Assembly (NCBI GenBank): GCA_000227525.2
Contig: AGIG01000034.1
Span: 124,001-188,000, forward strand
DNA: 64,000 nucleotides
Direction: 5' to 3'
From: a gamma proteobacterium HIMB30
Lineage (GTDB): Bacteria > Pseudomonadota > Gammaproteobacteria > Pseudomonadales > Litorivicinaceae
Positions within the stretch are counted from its first letter, which is position 1, and every line of letters begins with the position of its first letter. A program made the position numbers and the translations under genes. This document shows positions 1 to 9,028 of the stretch, piece by piece. Below the pieces are notes generated by a model. That model was not told the DNA's origin, made no database searches, and worked only from the letters and a program-made list of their open reading frames with translations.

Positions 1-1
1 A

Positions 2-1033
2 TCGATGGCAATTTTCATTGGAGCACTTGCTCTTCTTGGCTCAGGTGAACTCGAAGTTGGGCAATCGATGCTCACCGATAATCTTGACTACACGTATGGG
101 ATCGTTTGGCTTTTGGCTATCGCCAATGTGATCGGCACCGCCCTCTGTATTGTCCTAGCACCACAAATAGCACGTCTGACATCGATCCCATTTGTATTGG
201 TCGCACCCTTCGTCTTTATGATCATTACATTTGCCGCATTTCAATCCGGACAAGATGTTCTCGATTTAGCCGCACTGTTTTGTATTGGTATCTTGGGCAT
301 CCTGATGAAGCGGTTCGACTGGTCTCGTCCGGCTTTCTTGATTGGATTCGTACTCGCAAATCCAGTGGAAAATTTTTCAAATAATGCCTATCAAATAGCG
401 GGTATCCGGTTCGACGACAGCTTGGCAAAAGGCTTGGATTATTTATTTGGGCCGATTGTTATAACAATCGCGGTAATCACGATCATTTCAATTGTCGTTG
501 GTGTTCGCCAAGCGAAATTTATTCAGCCAGAAGGTGAACTCGCCACGGGAACCAAACGAGCACCTTTCAAATTTATTTTGACGCTCATCGCATTTACGGG
601 AATTTTTCTATTCAATATTGGATCTATCCCAGACTACGCTTGGACGGATGCAGTATTTCCCTTCGCCATCGGATGTACGGTATTGGTGATACTGCTTTAT
701 TTAATGATCCAGATGATGCTAAAGCCCGAATCAGATCCGCTGTTCGTTGATGGGGAAATCCAATCCACTCAAGACCATGAGCGTCCGTTGTGGAGCACGA
801 TCGGTTGGTTTATTGCACTTCTTTTAGGGACAGTTATTGCTGGTTTCATCATTTCGCTAAGCGTGTTTCTGACGTGCTTCTTTCGATTAAGAGCGGAACT
901 GACATGGCCGCGAACCCTCTTTATGTCCGCTTGTGGTATTTGTTTTATGGTGTTCATGGGATGGATGCTCAATCGAGAATTCCCAGGCGGACTTCTACAA
1001 TATTACGTCGCGCTTCCCTGGCCATTACGCTGA
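2..1033 (+). CDS. Tripartite tricarboxylate transporter permease, TctA C-terminal part fused to TctB (5' partial)
   Basis: The reading frame is open to the left edge, so the start and most of TctA lie outside the window. The first ~175 residues are hydrophobic and carry the late TctA signature (GILGILMKRFDW, then AFLIGFVLANPVE). After a hydrophilic linker (~residues 175-190), four more membrane segments end in PGGLLQ, which matches the small TctB subunit. TctA and TctB are usually separate proteins; here one frame runs through both. The family moves tricarboxylates or other carboxylates across the inner membrane with a periplasmic TctC protein, which is not visible here. The isomerase gene follows after 10 bp, so the two are probably co-transcribed. 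Confidence 0.85.
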   Translation, partial: SMAIFIGALALLGSGELEVGQSMLTDNLDYTYGIVWLLAIANVIGTALCIVLAPQIARLTSIPFVLVAPFVFMIITFAAFQSGQDVLDLAALFCIGILGILMKRFDWSRPAFLIGFVLANPVENFSNNAYQIAGIRFDDSLAKGLDYLFGPIVITIAVITIISIVVGVRQAKFIQPEGELATGTKRAPFKFILTLIAFTGIFLFNIGSIPDYAWTDAVFPFAIGCTVLVILLYLMIQMMLKPESDPLFVDGEIQSTQDHERPLWSTIGWFIALLLGTVIAGFIISLSVFLTCFFRLRAELTWPRTLFMSACGICFMVFMGWMLNREFPGGLLQYYVALPWPLR

Positions 1034-1043
1034 GAAATAAATC

Positions 1044-2135
1044 ATGAGTCAACAAACTTCATTCCCATTTGTATTCATGAGAGGTGGAACTTCACGCGGT
1101 CCATACATGCGCCGAACCGACCTCCCTCTCGATTTGGACGAATTAAGCAAAGTACTGATTTCATTAGTGGGCTCAGGTCAAAGCCTGAACATTGATGGAA
1201 TCGGTGGTGGAAATGCGGTGACCACCAAAGTCGCCATGCTCAGCCAGTCCGATGATCCATGGGCTGATGTGGACTATTTTTTCGCCCAGGTCGGCGTTGA
1301 TGATCAAACCGTCGATTACAAACCAACGTGTGGAAACATTTTATCCGGAGTTGGACCAGCTGCAATTGAAATGGGGTTAGTACAGGCATCTGATGGAGTA
1401 ACTGAAATAAACATCAAAGCAGTCAATACAGGTGCCAGAGTGATTGCAAAAGTACAGACTCCAGATCGCAACGTCAGTTATTTCGGTGATGCCACGATCG
1501 ACGGTGTTCCCGGCACATCATCTCCTATTGAATTGCTCTTTTTGGACGTAGCCGGCTCCTCGACTGGAAAACTATTTCCGACGGGCGCTATGACAGACAG
1601 AATTGGCGGGATCGACGTCACTTGTATGGACTTGGCGATGCCAATGGTCATTGCGAGGGCTGATAGTTTTGGTCTGACGGGCAACGAATCCGTTGACCAA
1701 TTGAACGGAAATACAGAATTCTTTAGTACGATGGAGCAGATACGTATTGAGGCTGGAAACTTAATGGGTATGGGAGACGTCACTCAATCGGTGACACCCA
1801 AGTTTGGCCTTCTGGCCGCTCATCAAACAACCGGACACATTATTTGTCGATATTTTATGCCCTGGAAAACCCATCCATCGCTAGCAGTCACAGGTAGTCA
1901 ATGCCTGGCATCTTGTGCTTTAGCTCCAGGAACCGTCGCTGACGACCTGATGGATGCCCCAAAAGAGCGGCCATCTCGAATCACTCTTCACCATCCTATG
2001 GGGACAATGGACGTACTCGTTGATTATGAAATCACTGCTGATGGCACTTTTATTCATCACTCAGCGGGACTCATACGAACGGCAAGAAAGCTCGCCTCGG
2101 GCGAGGTGTTCGCGCATATTCCAGCCAAGGAATAG
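1044..2135 (+). CDS. PrpF / 4-oxalomesaconate tautomerase (GalD-LigU) family isomerase
   Basis: The 363-residue length fits GalD-type tautomerases better than the longer PrpF. Family marks are GGTSRG (residues 14-19), the GIGGGNAVTTK segment (~52-62) and a PTCGN motif with Cys96, a candidate catalytic cysteine of the two-lobed diaminopimelate-epimerase-like fold. Members shift double bonds in tricarboxylic acids: aconitate isomers, methylaconitate or oxalomesaconate. The gene lies 10 bp behind a tricarboxylate-type permease, so isomerisation of an imported unsaturated tricarboxylate such as trans-aconitate is the most economical role. That substrate is inference; tautomerisation in a ring-cleavage pathway is the alternative. 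Confidence 0.85.
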   Translation: MSQQTSFPFVFMRGGTSRGPYMRRTDLPLDLDELSKVLISLVGSGQSLNIDGIGGGNAVTTKVAMLSQSDDPWADVDYFFAQVGVDDQTVDYKPTCGNILSGVGPAAIEMGLVQASDGVTEINIKAVNTGARVIAKVQTPDRNVSYFGDATIDGVPGTSSPIELLFLDVAGSSTGKLFPTGAMTDRIGGIDVTCMDLAMPMVIARADSFGLTGNESVDQLNGNTEFFSTMEQIRIEAGNLMGMGDVTQSVTPKFGLLAAHQTTGHIICRYFMPWKTHPSLAVTGSQCLASCALAPGTVADDLMDAPKERPSRITLHHPMGTMDVLVDYEITADGTFIHHSAGLIRTARKLASGEVFAHIPAKE

Positions 2136-2174
2136 CTCAAATCAGTTCGAGAATTTAGTGTTGTACCGACCGAG

Positions 2175-3239
2175 TCACAGCGCTGAAATCAAGCATCGTG
2201 TGAACTCCTTTGTACCCAGCTCGCCACCTAAATCTGGGGTTCGCTGGCTTTGGTTCTTGAGAACTGAATCAATCGCTTCGATCATTAGCACTGCAGTTTC
2301 AATAGCTTTTTCATTATTTTTCGATCGACCAATCCATTCGAACATCATGGCAACTGAAAGCATCAATGAGCATGGATTTGCTCGATTTTGACCCGCGATG
2401 TCAGGCGCTGATCCGTGCTGTGCCTGTGCCATGCATAATCCTTTCTCGGCGTTCGCATTAATTGATCCAGCAAGTCCTAGTGAACCCGATAGCTCAGAAG
2501 CCAAATCAGACAAAATATCCCCGTAAAAATTGGTAGTTACGACGATGTCATATTTCTCAGGTTGTCTGACTAGCAATGCAGCAAACGCATCAACGATGAG
2601 TTCTTCCGTCTCGATATCTGGAAATTCTCGAGCGACTTCACGAAAACACTCTAAAAATAATCCATCAGTCATTAGAAAGGAGTTAGCTTTGTGGACTGCA
2701 GCGATTTTTTTTCCACGACTGGCCGCTGCCAGAAAGGCTTGTTTGCAGATTCGCATGCAACAGCGACGAGTAATTTTTCGGATTGAAAGTGCCATATCGG
2801 GATCAGGCATCATTTCACCAACACCTTGATACATATTGCGATCGGGATAAAAACCCTCAGTATTTTCGCGGTAGATCACTAAGTCCATATCGGACGCTTT
2901 ATTAGGCAAAAATGGACGACTTATCGCAGGTCGAATATTTGCATACAAATCAAGGCCAATCCGAAACCCACCAGACACATTCCGCCCGCCCTCTGCCACC
3001 GGAGGATAATCCAAATGTGATTGCGGACCGAGGATCACTCCTTCGAAATCACGAATCGCAGATTCCAGTAACGTATCGCGTAGCGTGGTGCCATATCTCT
3101 CAAGCGATGAAAAACCGACGTCATCCTCATGAAACTCCACTTCGAGTCCGACTTTCTCGGCCGCAGTCATCGCAAACTCCGTAGTCGACTGCGAGATCTC
3201 TGGCCCAATCCCATCACACGGTAAAACCAATAGTTTCAT
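2175..3239 (-). CDS. Isopropylmalate/isocitrate/tartrate dehydrogenase family enzyme
   Basis: Protein of 354 residues starting MKLLVLPCDGIGPEI, the NAD(P)-dependent beta-decarboxylating dehydrogenase opening. An ORF extension to 3284 is rejected because the ATG at 3239 has GAGGTGT upstream and starts directly with the family motif. Substrate and metal motifs are present: YANIRP, a RENTEGFY segment, and the DILSDLASE metal/cofactor region. The family oxidatively decarboxylates 2-hydroxy acids with a Mg or Mn ion. The RENTEGFY motif and the lack of leu-pathway neighbours favour a catabolic enzyme (tartrate, homoisocitrate or isocitrate-like substrate) over LeuB. It converges on the isomerase gene with about 40 bp between the stops. 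Confidence 0.85.
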   Translation of the reverse strand: MKLLVLPCDGIGPEISQSTTEFAMTAAEKVGLEVEFHEDDVGFSSLERYGTTLRDTLLESAIRDFEGVILGPQSHLDYPPVAEGGRNVSGGFRIGLDLYANIRPAISRPFLPNKASDMDLVIYRENTEGFYPDRNMYQGVGEMMPDPDMALSIRKITRRCCMRICKQAFLAAASRGKKIAAVHKANSFLMTDGLFLECFREVAREFPDIETEELIVDAFAALLVRQPEKYDIVVTTNFYGDILSDLASELSGSLGLAGSINANAEKGLCMAQAQHGSAPDIAGQNRANPCSLMLSVAMMFEWIGRSKNNEKAIETAVLMIEAIDSVLKNQSQRTPDLGGELGTKEFTRCLISAL

Positions 3240-3327
3240 CGAAGACACCTCACTACGAACACACATAATCCATAACGATAGCATACATATGAATACTAAA
3301 AATTAGCTTGGTCGATGTGCATCGCAT

Positions 3328-4080
3328 TTAAATAACTAAAACAAGTTTGAGTCCGATACCTCCGAGCACGCAATAAACGAGTTTTTCGAAGATGGACTCA
3401 GAAATCTTTCCACCAATCATTTGACCGATCCACATACCTAAAAACAGGGGCAGTAACCCGAGAACCGAAAACATGAGGACGTTGAAATCAACCAGATTTT
3501 GTCGGTAGAAAAAAATAGCCTGCAGACCACCCATTACAGCGAATATTGTGCTGACCTGAAAAATGAAAGACCGTCGAGGTAATCGCTGAGACGCTAGATA
3601 TGTCAGAGTAACGGGTGCTGTAATTCCAACTGTACCGGCAAGAAAGCCTGTCGCCACCCCCGCCGGAAAAGCGACTTGTTTGGCTTTCGTTGCGCTAAGT
3701 GTCCGATCGATCTTCAATGATCGACTGATCAGGAAAACAAAGATCATGAGTCCCAACATCTGTGGGAGTAAGGTGGAGGCCTGGTATTTACTAAGAATCG
3801 ACACGCCAATCGCAATACCTGGAAGCATGCCTGCCATAAGATAAACCAGTTGCCATTGACGCTCGCTCGAGCCTCTGAATTGCCACATCTGCCAAAGGTT
3901 TGGAATCAATGTTGGTATAGCGACGATGACCAATGCCGTGACGACATCAAATAACGCGGTCACAACAGGGATGACGATCAGGGGTGTCCCGAATCCTAGA
4001 ACGCCCTTTACACATCCTGCAACAAAGAATGCAATGCCAATCAGAGCCAGGTTGATATCTGTCAACTGCTCAAGTCCCAT
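3328..4080 (-). CDS. TauE/SafE (TSUP) family membrane protein
   Basis: About 250 residues with seven to eight hydrophobic segments and the family N-terminal motif (FFVAGCVKGVLGFGTPLIV), repeated weakly in the second half (PAGVATGFLAGTVGITAPV), as expected from the internal duplication of TSUP carriers. The family exports or imports sulfonates, sulfite or C2-C3 acids. TTG 4083 and ATG 4080 are adjacent; the ATG after GGGGAAG is preferred. The gene lies about 90 bp downstream of the dehydrogenase start, on the same strand and ahead of it in transcription, so the two could share a transcript. The substrate cannot be read from sequence. Confidence 0.85.
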   Translation of the reverse strand: MGLEQLTDINLALIGIAFFVAGCVKGVLGFGTPLIVIPVVTALFDVVTALVIVAIPTLIPNLWQMWQFRGSSERQWQLVYLMAGMLPGIAIGVSILSKYQASTLLPQMLGLMIFVFLISRSLKIDRTLSATKAKQVAFPAGVATGFLAGTVGITAPVTLTYLASQRLPRRSFIFQVSTIFAVMGGLQAIFFYRQNLVDFNVLMFSVLGLLPLFLGMWIGQMIGGKISESIFEKLVYCVLGGIGLKLVLVI

Positions 4081-4203
4081 CAATCGCTTCCCCGTGAGAC
4101 CACATAGTCACCGTTGGCTAGTCGATCGATCAACACATCCAGATCTCCTCCCCGACACCTCGCTTCATGATGCCCGTTTCCGAGGCAATCGCTCTCGAGT
4201 GAC

Positions 4204-5424
4204 TTAATCCTCTGCGGGTGTTAAATCGGCAGTGCGATCCAATTGATAAAGCGGCGCAAACTGCCAACGACTCCAAATCAGAACCGTCGCTGCAATACCG
4301 GCCCCAAGAACACCCGTCACCACAGGCCCAAACATTGCGGCAAATGATCCACCTCGGAAGTCACCTGCCTCGTTACTTGTCTGAATAAAGAGCATGTTGA
4401 CGGCTGAGACACGACCCCTTAAATGGTCCGGTGTCGCCCTGTGGACCATTGCCAGACGAAGATTCATGCTGATCATGTCCGATGCGCCGTACACGAAGAG
4501 TGCTAACAAACTGAGCCAATAACTGTTAGAGATTGCAAAAACTAGGATGGATAAAGCGAATACAGTGAGCGCGATGAACAAACGTTGACCTGCTTGTCTC
4601 ATTGGTGGTCTTGAAGCCAATATCAATCCAACAGAAATACTGCCTAATGCTGGAGCCGCTCTCATGATCCCTAATGATTCCGCACCAACCTGTAAAACAT
4701 CGATGGCATAGATTGGCAACAGAACCATGACCGAACCGAAACCCACCATCAACATATCGACGGTCAATCCGCCAAGAATCACTGGCTGATTTTTTACAAA
4801 TCGTAGGCCATCAAAGAAAGATCTTAGGGTTCGATCAGTTGAGTGAGCAACTTTAAATGTGGGCACCAGATACAGATTCACAAAGGCGACTGCGATCAAA
4901 CTCGCGACCACAAAGTAAGTCGACCGATCCAACCACGCAATCAGCAATCCACCAACAGCCGGACCGAAAATCATGGCGGTGTTCCAGGCAGTGGTTGACA
5001 CAGCCACTGCACGATCCAATACGCTCTCGTGAACAATATTTGGAACGATCGCCTGCGAGGCGGGCCCCTGAAACGCCCTCCCTGTTCCGTGAATCACAAT
5101 TAATCCATAAATCGCCCACAGATCGGGATCCGGAACTGTCATCAAAAATCCAATGCCAATGACAGCGAGACCTTCAACGAATCCACAGACACGGAGCACC
5201 CAAATCCTTGGGACATAATCGATCACAATCCCAGAGACGAAGAAAAATGCATACACCGGAATAATTTGAGCGAGACCGACAAAAGCGAGACTCCACGCAT
5301 CACCGGTCAATTCATAGAGATGCCAGCCGAGAGTCATGACCAGCATGGTATTGGCAACACCCATCAACGAACGGCTGATCAAATACCCCATAAAGGGCGT
5401 ATCAAATAACCGTGGAGGCGTCAT
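4204..5424 (-). CDS. MFS transporter (MFS_3 / enterobactin-exporter-like)
   Basis: 406 residues with about twelve predicted membrane segments in two halves. The motif GIVIDYVPRIWVLRVCG occupies the loop 2-3 position of the MFS signature, and MVHRATPDHLRGRVSAVNMLFIQTSNEAGDFRGG is characteristic of the MFS_3 group of drug or siderophore exporters. The start codon overlaps the stop of the methyltransferase gene (ATGA at 5421-5424), so translation is probably coupled. With the methyltransferase and the small membrane protein upstream it forms a compact three-gene unit, consistent with modification and efflux of a small molecule. No substrate can be assigned. Confidence 0.88.
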   Translation of the reverse strand: MTPPRLFDTPFMGYLISRSLMGVANTMLVMTLGWHLYELTGDAWSLAFVGLAQIIPVYAFFFVSGIVIDYVPRIWVLRVCGFVEGLAVIGIGFLMTVPDPDLWAIYGLIVIHGTGRAFQGPASQAIVPNIVHESVLDRAVAVSTTAWNTAMIFGPAVGGLLIAWLDRSTYFVVASLIAVAFVNLYLVPTFKVAHSTDRTLRSFFDGLRFVKNQPVILGGLTVDMLMVGFGSVMVLLPIYAIDVLQVGAESLGIMRAAPALGSISVGLILASRPPMRQAGQRLFIALTVFALSILVFAISNSYWLSLLALFVYGASDMISMNLRLAMVHRATPDHLRGRVSAVNMLFIQTSNEAGDFRGGSFAAMFGPVVTGVLGAGIAATVLIWSRWQFAPLYQLDRTADLTPAED

Positions 5425-5921
5425 CGAATCCGCCTTGCAAACACTCCAGCTCTCACGGCTGGACTAGGGCTTGAGACGTCTTCAAAGCGCTCATCAATGA
5501 TGTCAAACGACGCCTCCAAGGCAGACGCCAATTCACCGGCCCTTAATAGAAAATCAGGATTACTCGGCTTGCCATAGACTTCGTTGCCCACTCCAAATGT
5601 CTCGTAGAGAAGGTAACCGCCGGACGCAACCAATTGAAAAAGTTCTGCAAAATGTGGTCGATACAAATAATTTGAAACGAGCACCAAATCGTATACATGG
5701 TCAGCGAGTGGCCATCGTTGACCTTCCAGATCCGTGCAAAGAAACTGAACCTCAGACTCTTGATACAGCGATGCGAGTTCCGGGTTTCGATCGACTGCGG
5801 TCACCGAAAACCCGAGGTCAGCCATCGCAAAAGCATGCCGACCAGATCCGGCGGCCACATCGATCGCTCGACTGGGAGCTACGGCATCGAGATGCCGGAG
5901 GATCCAAGGTGATGGATTCAT
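5421..5921 (-). CDS. Class I SAM-dependent methyltransferase
   Basis: About 166 residues. Motif I is AIDVAAGSGRHAFAMA, followed by an acidic residue at the end of strand 2 (TAVDRNPE) and a motif IV-like DLVLVSNYLYRP, the Rossmann-like SAM-binding core. It is short for the family, with little room for a separate substrate domain; relatives resemble the tellurite-resistance/TehB-type group. ATG 5921 is preferred over GTG 5930 because it overlaps the TGA of the upstream small ORF as ATGA. The stop overlaps the MFS start in the same way. Substrate unknown. Confidence 0.8.
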   Translation of the reverse strand: MNPSPWILRHLDAVAPSRAIDVAAGSGRHAFAMADLGFSVTAVDRNPELASLYQESEVQFLCTDLEGQRWPLADHVYDLVLVSNYLYRPHFAELFQLVASGGYLLYETFGVGNEVYGKPSNPDFLLRAGELASALEASFDIIDERFEDVSSPSPAVRAGVFARRIR

Positions 5922-6031
5922 AAGAACCACCAGACCAATAAGCCGCCAACGATAAATCCCTCGATCCAGCAGGCCATCATGACCATGAGCGGCCGTTCAT
6001 GAACGAACTGTTTGAGGAATTCGGTTAGCAT
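5918..6031 (-). CDS. Small single-span membrane protein (37 aa), coupled to methyltransferase
   Basis: Read directly from the minus strand: MLTEFLKQFVHERPLMVMM, then a hydrophobic stretch, ending GLLVWWFL. An amphipathic or charged N-terminus precedes one membrane helix that runs to the C-terminus. Its TGA (5920-5918) overlaps the ATG of the methyltransferase, repeating the overlap seen between the next two genes, which is the main argument that it is translated. A weak GGATC-type ribosome site lies upstream. It belongs to no family I recognise. Confidence 0.6.
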   Translation of the reverse strand: MLTEFLKQFVHERPLMVMMACWIEGFIVGGLLVWWFL

Positions 6032-6091
6032 TTTCGGATCCAAACACAAGGCGCGAAATTATCGCACCAATGTGTCAGTTGACCAAGATAG

Positions 6092-7639
6092 TTAACGTGC
6101 GGCGATTGCTCGCTTTGTCGCTTTTCGTTTTGGCGGTGCAAACCCGTCACGCTTCTGTTGCGATTGCTTTGCACTTGAAGGACTGCTGGACTTGGTACTG
6201 GTCGCGCCCTGCTTTCCGTGGCGAGGCTTTCCTGGTTTCGATCCACGTGACGGACGTTCCGCGGTCCATTCACGACGCTCAGAACGCTCACCATCACGCT
6301 TCGGACGCGACTGACGCGAATCAGTGCGACCACCAGCACTCGAATGATCTTGGTTCCACTCACGACGCTCGGAACGGTCATTGTCGCGACGACGCGATTG
6401 CGACGCACTGGCTGAACGGTCAGAGCGAGAATCATTTCTTTGGCCAGAACGCCTTGCTCCGGAGGACTTACCATGCTTCCGAGGCTGCGGTCTGCCTTTC
6501 GGCTTCCTCACTGGGAATGGAATTTCTGGTTCGAATCCGTCGGCAACTTCAAATTCCACCTCAACCTTCAGTAGATGCTGGATATCACGCATCAACCTAT
6601 GCTCGGTCGCACACACAAACGAAATCGCCTCACCCTTTTCACCAGCACGACCCGTGCGGCCGATGCGATGCACGTAATCTTCAGCCACCATCGGGAGCTC
6701 AAAATTAATGACATATGGGAGTTTCTGGATATCGATGCCACGAGCAGCAACATCAGTCGCTACCAGAATCCGAGCTGCACCGCGTTTAAACTTCTGTAAA
6801 GCTTTGGTACGTTGCGCCTGACTCTTATTACCATGCATCGCAACAGATGGCAGTCCGTCATCGGTCAAAGCGCGCGCGAGCTTGTCCGCACCAAATTTTG
6901 TTTTGGTGAAAACCAATACCTGATGCATGTTGTTTAACCCAATGAGCTGCGTTAACAGCTCACGCTTATTATGTTGATCAACATGCACAAAGGTCTGCTC
7001 AACAGATGAAGACACGGTATTTTCTTTGGAAACCGCGACTTCAACAGGGTTTGTTAAATACTTCGACGCGAGGTTTTTAATTCCCTTGTTATAAGTAGCC
7101 GAGAAAAGAAGTGTCTGGCGATTTGAGTGGCACTTCGAAATGATCAATTCGATATCACCAACGAATCCCATGTCCAACATCCGATCCGCCTCGTCCAGAA
7201 TCAGTGTTTGAACCTGCGACAAATCAATTGACCCTTGATTCAGATGATCAATGAGGCGACCCGGTGTTGCAATGACTAAATCAAGACCACCCCGTAGAGC
7301 CTTCATCTGCCCACCATAACTGACTCCACCAAAAATGCTTGTGTGCTTCAGTCCAAGCTTTTTCCCGTATTTGCGCACACTGTCAGCAACCTGCGCCGCA
7401 AGCTCGCGTGTCGGTGCCAAAACCAATGCACGTGGCGCATGCTGGGACTTTCCTGCGTAGAGTTTCTGAAGAACAGGTAAGGCAAAGGCTGCGGTTTTAC
7501 CGGTTCCTGTCTGAGCACCAGCGAGCACATCATTCCCTTCTAGAATCGCTGGAATGGCGTTAGCTTGTACTGGAGTCGCGGCGTCATACCCCGCGTTAGA
7601 GACGAGTTCGGGCAACAGCCCTAAGTCTTGGAAGCGCAT
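6092..7639 (-). CDS. rhlE: DEAD-box ATP-dependent RNA helicase, RhlE type
   Basis: 515 residues. The helicase core fills about the first 375: Q motif (FQDLGL and TPVQ), Walker A AQTGTGKT (42-49), PTREL, DEAD (149-152), SAT (180-182), then ATDVAARGID and HRIGRTGR in domain 2. The remaining ~130 residues form a basic, low-complexity Arg/Ser/Lys/Gly tail with a near repeat (two copies of SERREW). Such tails bind RNA non-specifically and are typical of RhlE/RhlB-like cold and ribosome-assembly helicases. The enzyme remodels RNA with ATP in the cytoplasm. A 147-bp untranslated region precedes the start. Confidence 0.93.
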   Translation of the reverse strand: MRFQDLGLLPELVSNAGYDAATPVQANAIPAILEGNDVLAGAQTGTGKTAAFALPVLQKLYAGKSQHAPRALVLAPTRELAAQVADSVRKYGKKLGLKHTSIFGGVSYGGQMKALRGGLDLVIATPGRLIDHLNQGSIDLSQVQTLILDEADRMLDMGFVGDIELIISKCHSNRQTLLFSATYNKGIKNLASKYLTNPVEVAVSKENTVSSSVEQTFVHVDQHNKRELLTQLIGLNNMHQVLVFTKTKFGADKLARALTDDGLPSVAMHGNKSQAQRTKALQKFKRGAARILVATDVAARGIDIQKLPYVINFELPMVAEDYVHRIGRTGRAGEKGEAISFVCATEHRLMRDIQHLLKVEVEFEVADGFEPEIPFPVRKPKGRPQPRKHGKSSGARRSGQRNDSRSDRSASASQSRRRDNDRSERREWNQDHSSAGGRTDSRQSRPKRDGERSERREWTAERPSRGSKPGKPRHGKQGATSTKSSSPSSAKQSQQKRDGFAPPKRKATKRAIAAR

Positions 7640-7786
7640 CTGGTGTCCAAATTGTCTGACGTCTGTGCGTCGTGGGCAGGCTCCGTCCTACGATCCATCG
7701 AAGGGATCACTCAACGCGAACCTGCGATACGCTGAGAGCGGCGGACAGTACAGACTGTTGGCGACCGATGCAAGAACTATTGAAAA

Positions 7787-9028
7787 TTAAACAACTTGCA
7801 GTCGCGACTGGTAGGGCTTCTCCTTGACTGGCAAGTGAACAATCGCCGACAAAAGGCCAGTCCCGACACCGACCCACCAAACCACATCGTAAGACCCAAA
7901 ACGATCATAGAAATCGCCACCAAGCCATACTCCAACGAAACTTCCGATTTGATGAGAAAGGAACACGAGCCCATAAAGTGTACCCATGTACTTGAGACCA
8001 TAAATATATGCGACAAGACCCGAAGTTAATGGCACTGTAGCGAGCCACAATGATCCGATGAGTGACGAAAAGATAAGCACTGTGACCGGTGTCATGGGTG
8101 TCAAAATAAACCACGAGAACAACAACGTTCGAGCCATGTAAATCCCGGCAAGAAGCAGACGCTTCGAGTATTTACCCCCCAAAGCCCCCGCAGTGATTGT
8201 TCCGATAATATTGAATACACCGATCACAGCGATGGAAACCGCCCCAAGATCAGCCGTATCTTTGACTCCAAGTTTCGCGAGGATCCCGTTTGGATCAATG
8301 GTGGCGCAAGCTTCAGTGACGAATGCTGGAAAGTGCGCCGTGATAAATGCCAATTGAAATCCGCAGCTAAAGAAACCGATAAAAATCAATACATAACTAG
8401 GATCTCTTATAGCAATATTTACAATTCTGGCGAGCGATTGCTCGATCTCATTCTTTGATGCTTTGGCGGGTGCCTTCAAAAAAGGCAGGCTTAACAGCGC
8501 AAGCAGGATCAAGCCCGAGTAAAACAAAAATACATTTTGCCAAGGCATCGAATTCAACAAATATTGAGTCAGTGGGGGCCCAACAATCTGGCCGGCGCTG
8601 CCGGCTGCAGTGGTGATTCCTAAGGCCAGTGAACGATGCTCATCCGAAGCAGCTCTTCCGACAACTCCAAGTACAACGCCAAAACCAGTACCGGCAATAC
8701 CGACACCTACCAAAATCTCTAACATCTGATGACTACTTGCAGTGGTCGCGATAGAGCTCAATGACAGGCCGAGCGCATAAATAACCACTCCCACAAGTAT
8801 GGCTTTACGGTCGCCCAATTTTTCAGCGAACGCGCCAAATAGGGGCGTAGCAATACCCCAGGCTAAATTCTGAATCGCAATGGCGAGCGAGAACTCCGTT
8901 CGAAACCAACCAAGATCGTTAGCAATCGGAATTTGAAATACGCCAAAACTTGCTCTGATCGCAAAACTAATCAAAAGAACCAACGATGCGGCGATCAGGA
9001 TTGGTGTAAATACTTGGCGAGACATCAT
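7787..9028 (-). CDS. MFS transporter, monocarboxylate/oxalate-formate (MCT/OFA) like
   Basis: 413 residues with about twelve membrane segments. The N-terminal half contains the ARASFGVFQIPIANDLGW segment and a PLFGAFAEKLGDRKAILVG loop 2-3 motif, typical of MCT-like bacterial carriers. Two ATGs open the gene; the outer one overlaps the stop of the upstream hydrolase gene as ATGA (9025-9028), so both are probably made from one message. The pairing with an isochorismatase-fold amidohydrolase suggests uptake of the hydrolase's substrate or export of its product. Substrate not assignable. Confidence 0.88.
   Translation of the reverse strand: MMSRQVFTPILIAASLVLLISFAIRASFGVFQIPIANDLGWFRTEFSLAIAIQNLAWGIATPLFGAFAEKLGDRKAILVGVVIYALGLSLSSIATTASSHQMLEILVGVGIAGTGFGVVLGVVGRAASDEHRSLALGITTAAGSAGQIVGPPLTQYLLNSMPWQNVFLFYSGLILLALLSLPFLKAPAKASKNEIEQSLARIVNIAIRDPSYVLIFIGFFSCGFQLAFITAHFPAFVTEACATIDPNGILAKLGVKDTADLGAVSIAVIGVFNIIGTITAGALGGKYSKRLLLAGIYMARTLLFSWFILTPMTPVTVLIFSSLIGSLWLATVPLTSGLVAYIYGLKYMGTLYGLVFLSHQIGSFVGVWLGGDFYDRFGSYDVVWWVGVGTGLLSAIVHLPVKEKPYQSRLQVV

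Noticed and set aside
6070-6708. Long plus-strand frame (212 codons)
   Set aside because: It lies wholly antisense to the helicase gene and its low-complexity tail; composition reflects the helicase codons.
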